Source of the DNA: Petrolisthes cinctipes
Lineage: Eukaryota > Arthropoda > Malacostraca > Decapoda > Porcellanidae
Reading direction: 5' to 3'
Assembly: GCA_033782935.1 (NCBI GenBank)
Contig: JAWQEG010000167.1
Location: 1,141,001 to 1,205,000, forward strand
Length of the DNA: 64,000 nt
Positions 12,801 to 27,117 of this stretch are shown one piece after another. Each line of letters opens with the position of its first letter. The first letter of the stretch is position 1. The position numbers were made by a program, and so were the translations under genes. Below the pieces are notes generated by a model. It saw only the letters and a program-made list of their open reading frames with translations, made no database searches and was not told the DNA's origin.

Positions 12801-15377
12801 ACGGGTACAGAAGATGCATGCTCATATCGACTTTTTGCACTTAAAATATAGATTTTGAGCATGATTTGGGTCTGTATCTTGAAAACATTCTAGCAAGGAG
12901 TAGGCATGTACAGATCGCTTCTGGGACCCAAAAATATCGAATTTTCTGGTGTTTTGAACCTGAATTTGGGATATAGACGGGTACAGAAGATACATACACA
13001 TATTGACTTTGGGCAGCTAAAATATCGATTTTCAGCATGTTTTAGGCCTGTATTTTGAAAATACTCTAACATGGAGTATGCATGTACACATTGCTTTTGG
13101 GACCCAAAAATATCGAATATTCGGGTGTTTTGAGTCTGAATTTGAGATATAAACGGGTACAGAAGATGCATGCACATATCGACTTTGGGCACCTAAAATA
13201 TCGATTTTGAGCATGTTTTGGGTCTGTATCTTGAAAACATTCTAGGAAGGAGTAGGCATGTACAGGTCGATTCTGGGACCCAAAAATACCGAATTTTCTG
13301 GTGTTTTGAACCTGAATTTGGGATATAGACGGGTACAGAAGATGCATACACATATTGACTTTGGGCACCTAAAATATAGATTTTGAGCATGTTTTGGGCC
13401 TGTATTTTGAAAATACATTAACACGGAGTAGGCATGTAAAGATCGCTTCTGAGACCCAAAAATATCGACTTTTCGGGTGTTTTGAGCGTGAATTTGAGAT
13501 ATAAACGGGTACAGAAGATGCATGCACTTATCGACTTTGGGCACCTAAAATATCGATTTTGAGTATGTTTTAGGCCTGTATTTTGAAAATACTCTAACAC
13601 CGAGTATGCATGTACAGATCGCTTCTGGGACACAAAAATATCGATTTTTTGGGTGTTTTGAGCCTGAATTTGAGATATAAACGGGTACAGAAGATGCATG
13701 CACATATCGACTTCTCACACCTAAAATATCGATTTATAGCATGTTTAAAGCCTGTATTTTAAAAACATTCTAGCACTGTGTTGGCATGTGCAGATCGCTT
13801 AAGGGACCCAAAAATATCGAATTTTCGGAGTTTTGAGCCTGAATTTGATATATAAACGGGTACAGAAGATGCATGCACATATCGACTTTTTGCACTTAAA
13901 ATATCGATTTTTTGAGCATGTTTTGGGTCTGTATCTTGAAAACATTCTATCAAGGAGTAGGCATGTACAGATCGCTTCTGGGACCCAAAAATATCGAATT
14001 TTATGGTGTTTTGAACCAGAATTAGGGATATACACGGGTACAGAAGATGCATACACATATTGACTTTGGGCACATAAAATATCGATTTTCAGCATGTTTT
14101 GGGCCTGTATTTTAAAAACACTCTAACACGGAGTAGACATGTACAGATGGCTTTAGGGACCCAAAAATATCGAATATTCGGGTGTTTTGAGTCTGAATTT
14201 GAGATATAAACGGGTACAGAAGATGCATGCACATATCGACTTTAGGCACCCAAAATATCGATTTTGAACATGTTTTGAGCCTGTAATTTAAAAATAATCT
14301 ATTACGGAGTAGACACGTACAGATCGCTTCTGGGACAAAAAAATATCGATTTTTTGGGTGTTTTGAGCCTGAATTTGAGATATAAACGGATACTGAAGAT
14401 GCATGCACATATCGACTTTGGGCACCCAAAATATCGATTTTTAGTATGTTTTGGGCGTATAATTTGAAAATATTCTAGCACTGAGTAGGCATGTGCAGAT
14501 TGCTTAAGGGACCCAAAAATATCGAATTCTCGGAGTTTTGAGCCTGAATTTGAGATATAAACGGGTACAGAAGATGCATGCACATATCGACTTTTTGCAC
14601 TTAAAATATCGATTTTGAGCATGTTTTGGGTCTGTATCTTGAAAATATTCTAGCACTGAGTAGGCATGTACAGATCGCTTCTGGGACCCAAAATTATCGA
14701 ATTTTCGGGTGTTTTGAACCTGAATTTGGGATATAGACGGATACAGAAGATGAATACACATATTGACTTTGGTCAGCTAAAATATCGATTTTCAGCATGT
14801 TTTAGGCCTGTATTTTGAAAATACTCTAACACGGAGTATGCATGTACACATTGCTTTTGGGACCCAAAAATATTGAATATTCGGGTGTTTTGAGTCTGAA
14901 TTTGAGATATAAACGGGTACAGAAGATGCATGCACATATCGACTTTAGGCACCCAAAATATCGATTTTGAGCATGTTTTGAGCCTGTATTTTTAAAATAC
15001 TCTAACACTGAGAAGACACGTACAGATCGCTTCTGGAACCCAAGTAAATCGAATTTTAGGGTGTTCTGAGCCTGAATTTGAGATATGAACGGATACAGAA
15101 GATGCATGCACATATCGACTTTGGTCACCTAAAATATCGATTTTGAGCATGTTTTGGGGCTGTATTTTGAAAATACTATAGCACGGTGTAGACATGTACA
15201 GATCGCTTCTGGGACACAAAAATATCGATTTTTTGGGTGTTTTGAGATTGAATTTGAGATATAAACGGATACAGAAGATGCATGCACATATCGACTTTGG
15301 GCACCCAATATATCGATTTTTAGTATGTTTTGGGCGTATAATTTGAAAATATTCTAGCACTGAGTAGGCATGTACAG
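9676..15377. repeat. Super-block copy 2 (paired with 1-6580)
   Basis: Second copy of the block at the start of the window. It lacks the 8 monomers found at 3540-4944 of copy 1 (junction near 13216) and carries about 3 extra monomers near 14088-14744. Outside these steps the two copies differ only at scattered bases, much less than adjacent monomers differ from one another. The duplication is therefore recent relative to monomer divergence. Confidence 0.85.
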
Positions 15378-16918
15378 ATCACTTCTGGGACCCAAAAATA
15401 TCGAATTTTCGGGTGTTCTGAGCCAGAAATTGGGATATAACCGGGTACAGGGGATGCATGCACATATCGACTTTTTGCACCTAAAATATCGATTTTGAGC
15501 ATGTTTTGGGTCTGTATCTTGAAAACAGTCTAGCAAGAAGTAGGCATGTACAGATTGCTTCTGGGACCCAAAAATATCGAATTTTCGAGTGTTTTGAACC
15601 TGAATTTGGGATATAGACGGGTACAGAAGATACATAAACATATTGACTTTGGGCAGCTAAAATATCGATTTTCAGCATGTTTTAGGCCTGTATTTTGAAA
15701 ATACTTTAACACGGAGTATGCATGTACACATTTCTTTTGGGACCCAAAAATATCGAATATTCGGGTGTTTTGAGTCTGAATTTGAGATATAAACGGGTAC
15801 AGAAGATGCATGCACATATCGACTTTGGGCACCTAAAATATCGATTTTGAGCATGTTTTGGGCCTGAATTTTGAAAATACTCTAACACTGTGTAGGCATG
15901 TACAGATCGCTTCTGAGACACAAAAATATCGATTTTTTGGGTGTTTTGAGCCTGAATTTGAGATATAAACGGGTTCAGAAGATGCATGCACATATCGACT
16001 TTGGACACCTAAAATATCGATTTATAGAATGTTTTAAGCCTGTATTTTAAAAACATTCTAGCACTGAGTAGGCATGTGCAGATTGCTTAAGGGACCCAAA
16101 AATATCGAATTTTCGGAGTTTTGAGCCTGAATTTGAGATATAAACGGGTACAGAAGATGCATGCACATATCGACTTTTTGCACTTAAAATATCGATTTTG
16201 AGCATGTTTTAGGTCTGTATCTTGAAAATATTCTAGCACTGAGTAGGCATGTACAGATTGCTTCTGGGACCCAAAAATATCGAATTTTCGAGTGTTTTGA
16301 ACCTGAATTTGGGATATAGACGGGTATAGAAGATACATAAACATATTGACTTTGGGCAGCTAAAATATCGATTTTCAGCATGTTTTAGGCCTGTATTTTG
16401 AAAATACTTTAACACGGAGTATGCATGTACACATTGCTTTTGGGACCCAAAAATATCGAATATTCGGGTGTTTTGAGTCTGAATTTGAGATATAAACGGG
16501 TACAGAAGATGCATGCACATATCGACTTTGGACACCTAAAATATCGATTTATAGAATGTTTTAAGCCTGTATTTTAAAAACATTCTAGCACTGAGTAAGC
16601 ATGTGCAGATTGCTTAAGGGACCCAAAAATATCGAATTTTCGGAGTTTTGAGCCTGAATTTGAGATATAAACGGGTACAGAAGATGCATGCACATATCGA
16701 CTTTGGCACCCAAAATATCGATTTTTAGTATGTTTCCGGCGTATAATTTGAAAATATTCTAGCACTGAGTAGGCATGTACAGATCGCTTCTGGGACCCAA
16801 AATTATCGAATTTTCGGGTGTTTTGAACCTGAATTTGGGATATGGACGGATACAGAAGATGCATGCACATATCGACTTTGGGCACCTAAAATATCGATTT
16901 TGAGCATGTTTTGGGCCT

Positions 16919-19029
16919 GTATTTTGAAAATACTATAGCATGGTGTAGACATGTACAGATCGCTTCTGGGACACAAAAATATCGATTTTTTGGGTGTTTT
17001 GAGCCTGAATTTGAGATATAAACGGGTACAGAAGATGCATGCACATATCGACTTTGGCACCCAAAATATTGATTTTTTGTATGTTTTGGGCGTATAATTT
17101 GAAAATATTCTAGCACTGAGTAGGCATGTACAGATCGCTTCTGGGACCCAAAAATATCGAATTTTCGGGGGTTTTGAGCCAGAATTTGGGATATAACCGG
17201 GTACAGAGGATGCATGCACATATCCACTTTTTGCACCTAAAATATCGATTTTAAGCATGTTTTGGGTCTGTACCTTGAAAACATTCTAGCAAGGAGTAGG
17301 CATGTACAAGTCGCTTCTGGGACCCAAAAATACCGAATTTTCTGGTGTTTTGAACCTGAATTTGGGATATAGACGGGCACAGAAGATGCATACACATATT
17401 GACTTTGGTCACCTAAAATATAGATTTTCAGCATGTTTTGGGCCTGTATTTTGAAAATACATTAGCACGGAGTAGGCATGTACAGATCGCTTCTGGGACC
17501 CAAAAATATCGACTTTTCGGGTGTTTTGAGCCTGAATTTAAGATATAAACGGGTACAGAAGATGCATGCACATATTGACCTTATGCACCTAAAATATCGA
17601 TTTTGAGCATGTTCTGGGTCTGTATCATGAAAACTTTCTAGCAAGAAGTAGGCATGTACAGATTGCTTCTGGGACTCAAAAAAATCGAATTTTCTAGTGT
17701 TTTGAACCTGAATTTGGGATATAGACGGGTACAGAAGATGCATACACATATTGACTTTTGGCATCTAAAATATCGATTTACAGCATGTTTTAGGCCTGTA
17801 TTTTAAAAATACTCTAACACGTAGTATGCATGTACAGATGGCTTTTGGGACCCAAAAATATCGAGTATTCGGGTGTTTTCAGTCTGAATTTGAGATATAA
17901 ACGGGTACAGAAGATGCATGCACATATCGACTTTGGGCACCCAAAATATCGATTTTGAGCATGTTTTGAGCCTGTATTTTTAAAATACTCTAACACGGAG
18001 TAGACACGTACCGATCGCTTCTGGGACCCAAATAAATCGAATTTTCGGTTGTTCTGAGCCTGAATTTGAGATATGAACATGTACAGAAGATGCATGCACA
18101 TATCGACTTCGGGCACCTAAAATATCGATTTTGAGCATGTTTTGGGCCTGTATTTTGAAAATACTCAAACACGGTGTAGACATGTACAGATCGCTTCTGG
18201 GACACACAAAAATCAATTTTTGGGGTGTTTTGAGCCTGAATTTGATATATAAACGGATACAGAAGATGCATGCACATATCGACTTTGGTCACCCAAAATA
18301 TCGATTTTTAGTATGTTTTGGACGTATAATTTGAAAATATTCTAGCACTGAGTAGGCATGTACAGATCGCTTCTGGGACCCAAAAATATCGAATTTTCGG
18401 GTGTTCTGAGCCAGAAATTGGGATATAACCGGGTACAGAGGATGCATGCACATATCGACTTTTTGCACCTAAAATATCGATTTTGAGCATGTTTTGAGTC
18501 TATATCTTGAAATAATTCTAGCAAGGAGTAGGCATGTACAGATCGCTTCTGGGACCCAAAATTATCGAATATTCGGGTGTTTTGAACCAGAATTTGGGAT
18601 ATAGACGGATACAGAAGATGCATGCACATATCGACTTTGGGCACCTAAAATATCGATTTTTAGCATGTTTTGGGCCTGTATTTTGAAAATACACTAACAC
18701 GGAGTAGGCATGTACAGATCGCTTCGGGGACCCAAAAATATGGAATTTTCTGGTGTTTTGAGCCTGAATTTGAGATATAAACGGGTACAGAAGATGCATG
18801 CACATATCGACTTTTTGCACCTAAAATATCGATTTTGAGCATGTATTGTGTCTGTATCTTGAAAACATTCTAGCAAGAAGTAGGCATGTACAGATTGCTT
18901 CTGGGACCCAAAAATATCGAATTTTCGAGTGTTTTGAACCTTAATTTGGGATATAGACGGGTACAGAAGATGCATACACATATTGACTTTGGGCAACTAA
19001 AATATCGATTTTGAGCATGTTTTGGGCCT
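16919..19029. repeat. 12-monomer (2111-bp) tandem duplication, copy 1
   Basis: Bases 16919-18869 match 19030-20980 at a constant offset of 2111 bp, with only scattered substitutions. Distinctive shared variants include GTACCTTG, GTACAAGTCGC, ATTGACCTTATGC and CAATTTTTGGGG. The two copies are directly adjacent. Confidence 0.85.
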
Positions 19030-20980
19030 GTATTTTTAAAATACTATAGCATGGTGTAGACATGTACAGATCGCTTCTGGGACACAAAAATATCGATTTT
19101 TTGGGTGTTTTGAGCCTGAATTTGAGATATAAACGGGTACAGAAGATGCATGCACATATCGACTTTGGCACCCAAAATATTGATTTTTTGTATGTTTTGG
19201 GCGTATAATTTGAAAATATTCTAGCACTGAGTAGGCATGTACAGATCGCTTCTGGGACCCAAAAATATCGAATTTTCGGGGGTTTTGAGCCAGAATTTGG
19301 GATATAACCGGGTACAGAGGATGCATGCACATATCCACTTTTTGCACCTAAAATATCGATTTTAAGCATGTTTTGGGTCTGTACCTTGAAAACATTCTAG
19401 CAAGGAGTAGGCATGTACAAGTCGCTTCTGGGACCCAAAAATACCGAATTTTCTGGTGTTTTGAACCTGAATTTGGGATATAGACGGGCACAGAAGATGC
19501 ATACACATATTGACTTTGGTCACCTAAAATATAGATTTTCAGCATGTTTTGGGCCTGTATTTTGAAAATACATTAGCACGGAGTAGGCATGTACAGATCG
19601 CTTCTGGGACCCAAAAATATCGACTTTTCGGGTGTTTTGAGCCTGAATTTAAGATATAAACGGGTACAGAAGATGCATGCACATATTGACCTTATGCACC
19701 TAAAATATCGATTTTGAGCATGTTTTGGGTCTGTATCATGAAAACTTTCTAGCAAGAAGTAGGCATGTACAGATTGCTTCTGGGACTCAAAAAAATCGAA
19801 TTTTCTGGTGTTTTGAACCTGAATTTGGGATATAGACGGGTACAGAAGATGCATACACATATTGACTTTTGGCATCTAAAATATCGATTTACAGCATGTT
19901 TTAGGCCTGTATTTTAAAAATACTCTAACACGTAGTATGCATGTACAGATGGCTTTTGGGACCCAAAAATATCGAGTATTCGGGTGTTTTCAGTCTGAAT
20001 TTGAGATATAAACGGGTACAGAAGATGCATGCACATATCGACTTTGGGCACCCAAAATATCGATTTTGAGCATGTTTTGAGCCTGTATTTTTAAAATACT
20101 CTAACACGGAGTAGACACGTACCGATCGCTTCTGGGTCCCAAATAAATCGAATTTTCGGTTGTTCTGAGCCTGAATTTGAGATATGAACATGTACAGAAT
20201 ATGCATGCACATATCGACTTCGGGCACCTAAAATATCGATTTTGAGCATGTTTTGGGCCTGTATTTTGAAAATACTCAAACACGGTGTAGACATGTACAG
20301 ATCGCTTCTGGGACACACAAAAATCAATTTTTGGGGTGTTTTGAGCCTGAATTTGATATATAAACGGATACAGAAGATGCATGCACATATCGACTTTGGT
20401 CACCCAAAATATCGATTTTTAGTATGTTTTGGACGTATAATTTGAAAATATTCTAGCACTGAGTAGGCATGTACAGATCGCTTCTGGGACCCAAAAATAT
20501 CGAATTTTCGGGTGTTCTGAGCCAGAAATTGGGATATAACCGGGTACAGAGGATGCATGCACATATCGACTTTTTGCACCTAAAATATCGATTTTGAGCA
20601 TGTTTTGAGTCTATATCTTGAAATAATTCTAGCAAGGAGTAGGCATGTACAGATCGCTTCTGGGACCCAAAATTATCGAATATTCGGGTGTTTTGAACCA
20701 GAATTTGGGATATAGACGGATACAGAAGATGCATGCACATATCGACTTTGGGCACCTAAAATATCGATTTTTAGCATGTTTTGGGCCTGTATTTTGAAAA
20801 TACACTAACACGGAGTAGGCATGTACAGATCGCTTCGGGGACCCAAAAATATGGAATTTTCTGGTGTTTTGAGCCTGAATTTGAGATATAAACGGGTACA
20901 GAAGATGCATGCACATATCGACTTTTTGCACCTAAAATATCGATTTTGAGCATGTATTGTGTCTGTATCTTGAAAACATT
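19030..20980. repeat. 12-monomer tandem duplication, copy 2
   Basis: Second tandem copy of 16919-18869. It stops matching near 20980, where it switches from an ATTGCTTCTGGGACCC monomer to an ATCGCTTCTGGGACACA monomer. That point is also the left edge of the 21.0-23.2 kb block duplicated at 27.1 kb, so one exchange may have created both boundaries. Confidence 0.85.
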
Positions 20981-21000
20981 CTAGCAAGAAGTAGGCATGT

Positions 21001-23232
21001 ACAGATCGCTTCTGGGACACAAAAATAGCGATTTTTTGGGTGTTTTGAGCCTGAATTTGAGATATAAACGGATACAGAAGATTCATGAACATATCGACTT
21101 TGGGCACTTAAAATATCGATTTTTAGCATGTTTTGGGCCTGTATTTTAAAAATACTCTAACACGGAGTAGACATGTACATATCGCTTTTGGGACCCAAAA
21201 ATATCGAATTTTCGGAGTTTTGAGCCTGAATTTGAGATATAAACGGGTACAGAAGATGCATGCACATATCGACTTTTTGCACTTAAAATATCGATTTTGA
21301 GCATGTTTTGGGTCAGTATCTTGAAAACATTCTAGCAAGGAGTAGGCATGTACAGATGGCTTTAGGGACCCAAAAATATCGAATTTTCTGGTGTTTTGAA
21401 CTTGAATTTGGGATATACACGTGTACAAAAGATGCATACACATATTGACTTGGGCACATAAAATTTCGATTTTCAGCATGTTTTTGGCCTGTATTTTAAA
21501 AACACTCAAACACGGAGTATGCACGTACAGATCGCTTCTGGGACACAAAAATATTGAATTTTCGGGTGTTTTGAGCCTGAATTTTGAGATATAAACGGGT
21601 ACAGAAGATTCATGCACATATCGACTTTGGGCACCTAAAATATCGATTTTTAGCATGTTATGGGCCTGTACTTAAAAAATACTCTAACTCGGAGTAGACA
21701 TGTACAGATCGCTTTTGGGACCCAAAAATATCGAATTTTTGGGTGTTTTGAGCCTGAATTTTAGATATAAACGGGTACAGAAGTTGCATGCACATATCGA
21801 CTTTGGACACCTAAAATATCGATTTTTAGCATGTTTTGAGCCTTTATTTTGAAAACATTCTAGCACTGAGTATGCATGTACAGATCGCTTAAGGGACCCA
21901 AAAATATGGAATTTTCGGGTGTTTTGAGCCTGAATTTGAGATATAAACGGGTACAGAAGATGCATGCACATATCGACTTTTTGCACCTAAAATATCGATT
22001 TTGAGCATGTCTTGGGTTTGTATCTTAAAAAATTCTAGCAAGGAGTAGGCATGTACACATTGCTTTTGGGACCCAAAAATATTGAATATTCGGGTGTTTT
22101 GAGTCTGAATTTGAGATATAAACGGGTACAGAAGATGCATGCACATATCAACTTTGGGCATCCAAAATATCGATTTTGAGCATGTTTTGGGCCTGTATTT
22201 TTAAAATACTCTAACACTGAGTAGACACGTACAGATCGCTTCTGGAACCCAAATAAATCGAATTTTAGGGTGTTCTGAGCCTGAATTTGAGATATGATCG
22301 GTTACAGAAGATTCATGCACATATCGACTTTGGGCACCTAAAATATCGATTTTTAGCATGTTTTGGGCCTGTATGTTGAAAATAATATAGCACGGTGTAG
22401 ACATGTACAGATCGCTTCTGGGACACAAAAATATCGATTTTTTTGAGTGTTTTGAGCCGTAATTTGAGATATAAACGGGTACAGAAGATGCATGCACATA
22501 TCGACTTTGGCACCCAAAATATCGATTTTTAGTATGTTTTCAGCGTATAATCTGAAAATATTCTAGCACTGAGTAGGCATGTACAGATCGCTTCTGGGAC
22601 CCAAAAATATCGAATTTTCGGGGGTTTTGAGCCAGAATTTGGGATATAACCGGGTACAGAGGATGCATGCACATATCGACTTTTTGCACCTACAATATCG
22701 ATTTTAAGCATGTTTTGGGTCTGTATCTTGAAAAAATTCTAGCAAGGAGTAGGCATGTACAGATCGCTTCTGGGACCCAAAAATACCGAATTTTCTGGTG
22801 TTTTGAACCTGAATTTGGGATATAGACGGGTACAGAAGATGCATACACATATTGACTTTGGGCACCTAATATATAGATTTTTATCATGTTTTGGGCCTGT
22901 ATTTTGAAAATACATTAACACGGAGTAGGCATGTACAGATCGCTTCTGGGACACAAAAATATCGATTTTTCGGGTGTTTTAAGCCTGAATTTGAGATATA
23001 AACGGATACAGAAGATGCATGTACATATCGACTTTGGGCACCTAAAATATCGATTTTGAGCATGTTTTGGGCAAGTATTTTGAAAATACTCTAACACGGA
23101 GTAGGCATGTACAGATCGTTTCTGGGACACAAAAATATCTATTTTTCGGGTGTTTTGAACCTGAATTTGAGATATAAACGGGTACAGAAGATGCATGCAC
23201 ATATCGACTTTGGACACCTAAAATATCGATTT
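21001..23232. repeat. 2.2-kb block, copy 1 (paired with 27118-29350)
   Basis: Matches 27118-29350 at an offset of 6117-6118 bp. Rare shared variants are AAATAGCGATTTTTTG, GATTCATGAAC, AAATTTCGATTTTCAGC, a GATCGGTTACAG monomer and ATTTTTATCATG. The offset is not a multiple of 176 because a monomer deletion of about 37 bp near 25319 lies between the copies. Confidence 0.85.
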
Positions 23233-23860
23233 TTAGCATGTTTTGAGCCTTTATTTTGAAAACATTCTAGCACTGAGTATGCATGTACAGATCGCTTAAG
23301 GGACCCAAAAATATGGAATTTTCGGGTGTTTTGAGCCTGAATTTGAGATATAAACGGGTACAGAAGATGCATGCACATATCGACTTTTTGCACCTAAAAT
23401 ATCGATTTTGAGCATGTCTTGGGTTTGTATCTTAAAAAATTCTAGCAAGGAGTAGGCATGTACACATTGCTTTTGGGACCCAAAAATATTGAATATTCGG
23501 GTGTTTTGAGTCTGAATTTGAGATATAAACGGGTACAGAAGATGCATGCACATATCAACTTTGGGCATCCAAAATATCGATTTTGAGCATGTTTTGGGTC
23601 TGTATTTTTAAAATACTCTAACACTGAGTAGACACGTACAGATCGCTTCTGGAACCTAAATAAATCGAATTTTAGGGTGTTCTGAGCCTGAATTTGAGAT
23701 ATGATCGGTTACAGAAGATGCATGCACATATCGACTTTGGGCACCTAAAATATCGATTTTTAGCATGTTTTGGGCCTGTATGTTGAAAATAATATAGCAC
23801 GGTGTAGACATGTACAGATCGCTTCTGGGACACAAAAATATCGATTTTTTTGATGTTTTG
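23200..23860. repeat. 8-monomer-shifted repeat of 21.8-22.45 kb
   Basis: Bases about 21793-22453 recur here at an offset of 1407 bp (8 x 176, less 1). They share ATTTTTAGCATGTTTTGAGC, the GTCTTGGGTTTG monomer, ATCAACTTTGGGCATCC and GATCGGTTACAG. The same 8-monomer step is seen at three other places in the window. Confidence 0.7.
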
Positions 23861-25299
23861 AGCCTGAATTTGAAATATAAACGGGTACAGAAGATGCATG
23901 CACATATCGACTTTTGGCACCTAAAATATCGATTTTGTGCATGTTTTGGGTCTGTATCTAGAAAAAATTCTAGCAAGGAGTAGGCATGTACATATTGCTT
24001 CTGGGACCCCAAAATACCGAATTTTCTAGTGTTTTGAACCTGAATTTGGGTAATAGACGGGTACAGAAGATACATAAACATATTGACTTTGGGCACCTAA
24101 AATATAGATTTTGAGCATGTTTTGGGCCTGTATTTAGAAAATACATTAACACGGAGTAGGCATGTACAGATCGTTTCTGGGACCCAAAAATTTTGATTTT
24201 TCTGGTGTTTTGAACCTGAATTAGGGATATACACGTGTACAGAATATGCATACACATTTTGACTTTGGGCACAAAAAATATCGATTTTAAGCATGTTTTG
24301 AGCCTGTATTTTAAAAACACTCTACCACGGAGTGTGCACGTACATATCGCTTCTGGGACCCAAAAATATGGAATTTTCGGGTGTTTTGAGCCTGAATTTG
24401 AGATATAAACGGGTACAGAAGATGCATGCACATATTGACTTTGGACACCTAAAATATCGATTTATAGCATGTTTTTAGCCTGTATTTTAAAAACATTCTA
24501 GCACTGAGTAGGCATGTGCAGATTGCTTCTGGGACCCAAAAATATCGAATTTTCGGAGTTTTGAGCCTGAATTTGAGATACAAACGGGTACAGAAGATGC
24601 ATGCACATATCGACTTTGGGCACCTTAAATATCGATTTTTAGCATGTTTTGGGTCTGTATTTCAAAAATACACTAACACGGAGTAGACATTTACAGATCG
24701 CTTTTGGGACCCAAAAATATCGAATTTTCGGGTGTTTTGAGCCTGAATTTGAGATATAAACGGGTACAGAGGATGCATGCACATATTGACTTTGGACACC
24801 TAAAATATCGATTTTTAGCATGTTTTGAGCCTATATTTTGAAAACATTCTAACACGGAGTATGCATGTACAGATCGCTTAAGGGACCCAAAAATATGGAA
24901 TTTTCGGGTGTTTTGAGCCTGAATTTGAGATATAAACGGGTACACAAGATGCATGCACATATCGACTTTTTGCACATAAAATATCGATTTTGAGCATGTC
25001 TTGGGTTTGTATCTTAAAAAATTCTAGCAAGGAGTAGGCATGTACAGATCGCTTCTAGGACCCAAAAATATCGAATTTTTGGGTGTTTTGAACCTGAATT
25101 TGGGATATAGACGGGTATAGAAGATGCATACACATATTGAATTTGGACACCTAAAATATCGATTTATAGCATGTTTTTAGCCTGTATTTTAAAAACATTC
25201 TAGCACTGAGTACGCATGTGCAGATTGCTTCTGGGACCCAAAAATATCGAATTTTCGGAGTTTTGAGCCTGAATTTGAGATACAAACGGGTACAGAAGA

Positions 25300-25340
25300 T
25301 GCATGCACATATCCACTTTCTGTATTTTAAAAACACTCTA
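25300..25340. repeat. Truncated monomer (about 37-bp deletion)
   Basis: ATATCCACTTT is followed directly by CTGTATTTTAAAAAC. The end of B4, all of A1 and the start of A2 are missing, about 37 bp. The deletion breaks the 176-bp phase and explains the non-integer offset between the 21.0 and 27.1 kb blocks. Confidence 0.85.
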
Positions 25341-25464
25341 ACTCGGAGTAGACATGTACAGATCGCTTTTGGGACACAAAAATATCGATTTGTTGGGTGT
25401 TTTGAGCCTGAATTTGAGATATAAAAGGGTACAGAAGATGCATGCACATATTGACTTTGGGCAC

Positions 25465-26916
25465 CTAAAATATCGATTTTGAGCATGTTTTGGGTCTGTA
25501 TCATGAAAACTTTCTAGCAAGAAGTAGGCATGTACAGATTGCTACTGGGACTCAAAAAAATCGAATTTTCTAGTGTTTTGAACCTGAATTTGGGATATAG
25601 ACGGGTACAGAAGATGCATACACATATTGACTTTTGGCATCTAAAATATCGATTTACAGCATGTTTTAGGCCTGTATTTTAAAAATACTCTAACACGTAG
25701 TATGCATGTACAGATGGCTTTTGGGACCCAAAAATATCGAGTATTCGGGTGTTTTCAGTCTGAATTTGAGATATAAACGGGTACAGAAGATGCATGCACA
25801 TATCGACTTTGGGCACCCAAAATATCGATTTTAAGCATGTTTTGAGCCTGTATTTTTAAAATACTCTAACACGGAGTAGACACGTACCGATCGCTTCTGG
25901 GACCCAAATAAATCGAATTTTCGGTTGTTCTGAGCCTGAATTTGAGATATGAACAGGTACAGAAGATGCATGCACATATCGACTTCGGGCACCTAAAATA
26001 TCGATTTTGAGCATGTTTTGGGCCTGTATTTTGAAAATACTCAAACACGGTGTGGACATGTACAGATCGCTTCTGGGACACAAAAAAATCAATTTTTGGG
26101 GTGTTTTGAGCCTGAATTTGATATATAAACGGATACAGAAGATGCATGCACATATCGACTTTGGTCACCCAAAATATCGATTTTTAGTATGTTTTGGACG
26201 TATAATTTGAAAATATTCTAGCACTGAGTAGGCATGTACAGATCGCTTCTGGGACCCAAAAATATCGAATTTTCGGGTGTTCTGAGCCAGAAATTGGGAT
26301 ATAACCGGGTACAGAGGATGCATGCACATATCGACTTTTTGCACCTAAAATATCGATTTTGAGCATGTTTTGAGTCTATATCTTGAAATAATTCTAGCAA
26401 GGAGTAGGCATGTACAGATCGCTTCTGGGACCCAAAATTATCGAATATTCGGGTGTTTTGAACCAGAATTTGGGATATAGACGGATACAGAAGATGCATG
26501 CACATATCGACTTTGGGCACCTAAAATATCGATTTTTAGCATGTTTTGGGCCTGTATTTTGAAAATACACTAACACGGAGTAGGCATGTACAGATCGCTT
26601 CGGGGACCCAAAAATATGGAATTTTCGGGTGTTTTGAGCCTGAATTTGAGATATAAACGGGTACAGAAGATGCATGCACATATCGACTTTTTGCACCTAA
26701 AATATCGATTTTGAGCATGTATTGTGTCTGTATCTTGAAAACATTCTAGCAAGAAGTAGGCATGTACAGATTGCTTCTGGGACCCAAAAATATCGAATTT
26801 TCGAGTGTTTTGAACCTTAATTTGGGATATAGACGGGTACAGAAGATGCATACACATATTGACTTTGGGCAACTAAAATATCGATTTTGAGCATGTTTTG
26901 GGCCTGTATTTTTAAA
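25465..26916. repeat. Dispersed third copy of the 17.6-19.0 kb segment
   Basis: Matches 17589-19040 at an offset of 7876 bp, including the CATGAAAACTTTCTAGC monomer, the GAACAGGTAC or GAACATGTAC variants, CAATTTTTGGGG, and the GAACCTTAATTTGGG monomer at its right end. It shows that the 12-monomer unit has spread beyond a simple tandem pair. Confidence 0.8.
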
Positions 26917-27117
26917 ATACTCTAACACTGAGTAGACACGTACAGATCGCTTCTGGAACCCAAATAAATCGAATTTTCGGTTGTTCTGAGCCTGAATTTG
27001 AGATATGAACGGGTACAGAAGATGCATGCACATATCGACTTTTTGCACCTAAAATATCGATTTTGAGCATGTTTTGGGCCTGTATTTTGAAAATACTCAA
27101 ACACGGTGTAGACATGT

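Noticed and set aside
18131..18334. Plus-strand ORFs of 60-81 codons in the satellite (also near 5563, 13833, 20242, 26007, 44216 and 48524)
   Set aside because: Same satellite sequence in another frame, duplicated along with the repeats; no independent coding evidence.
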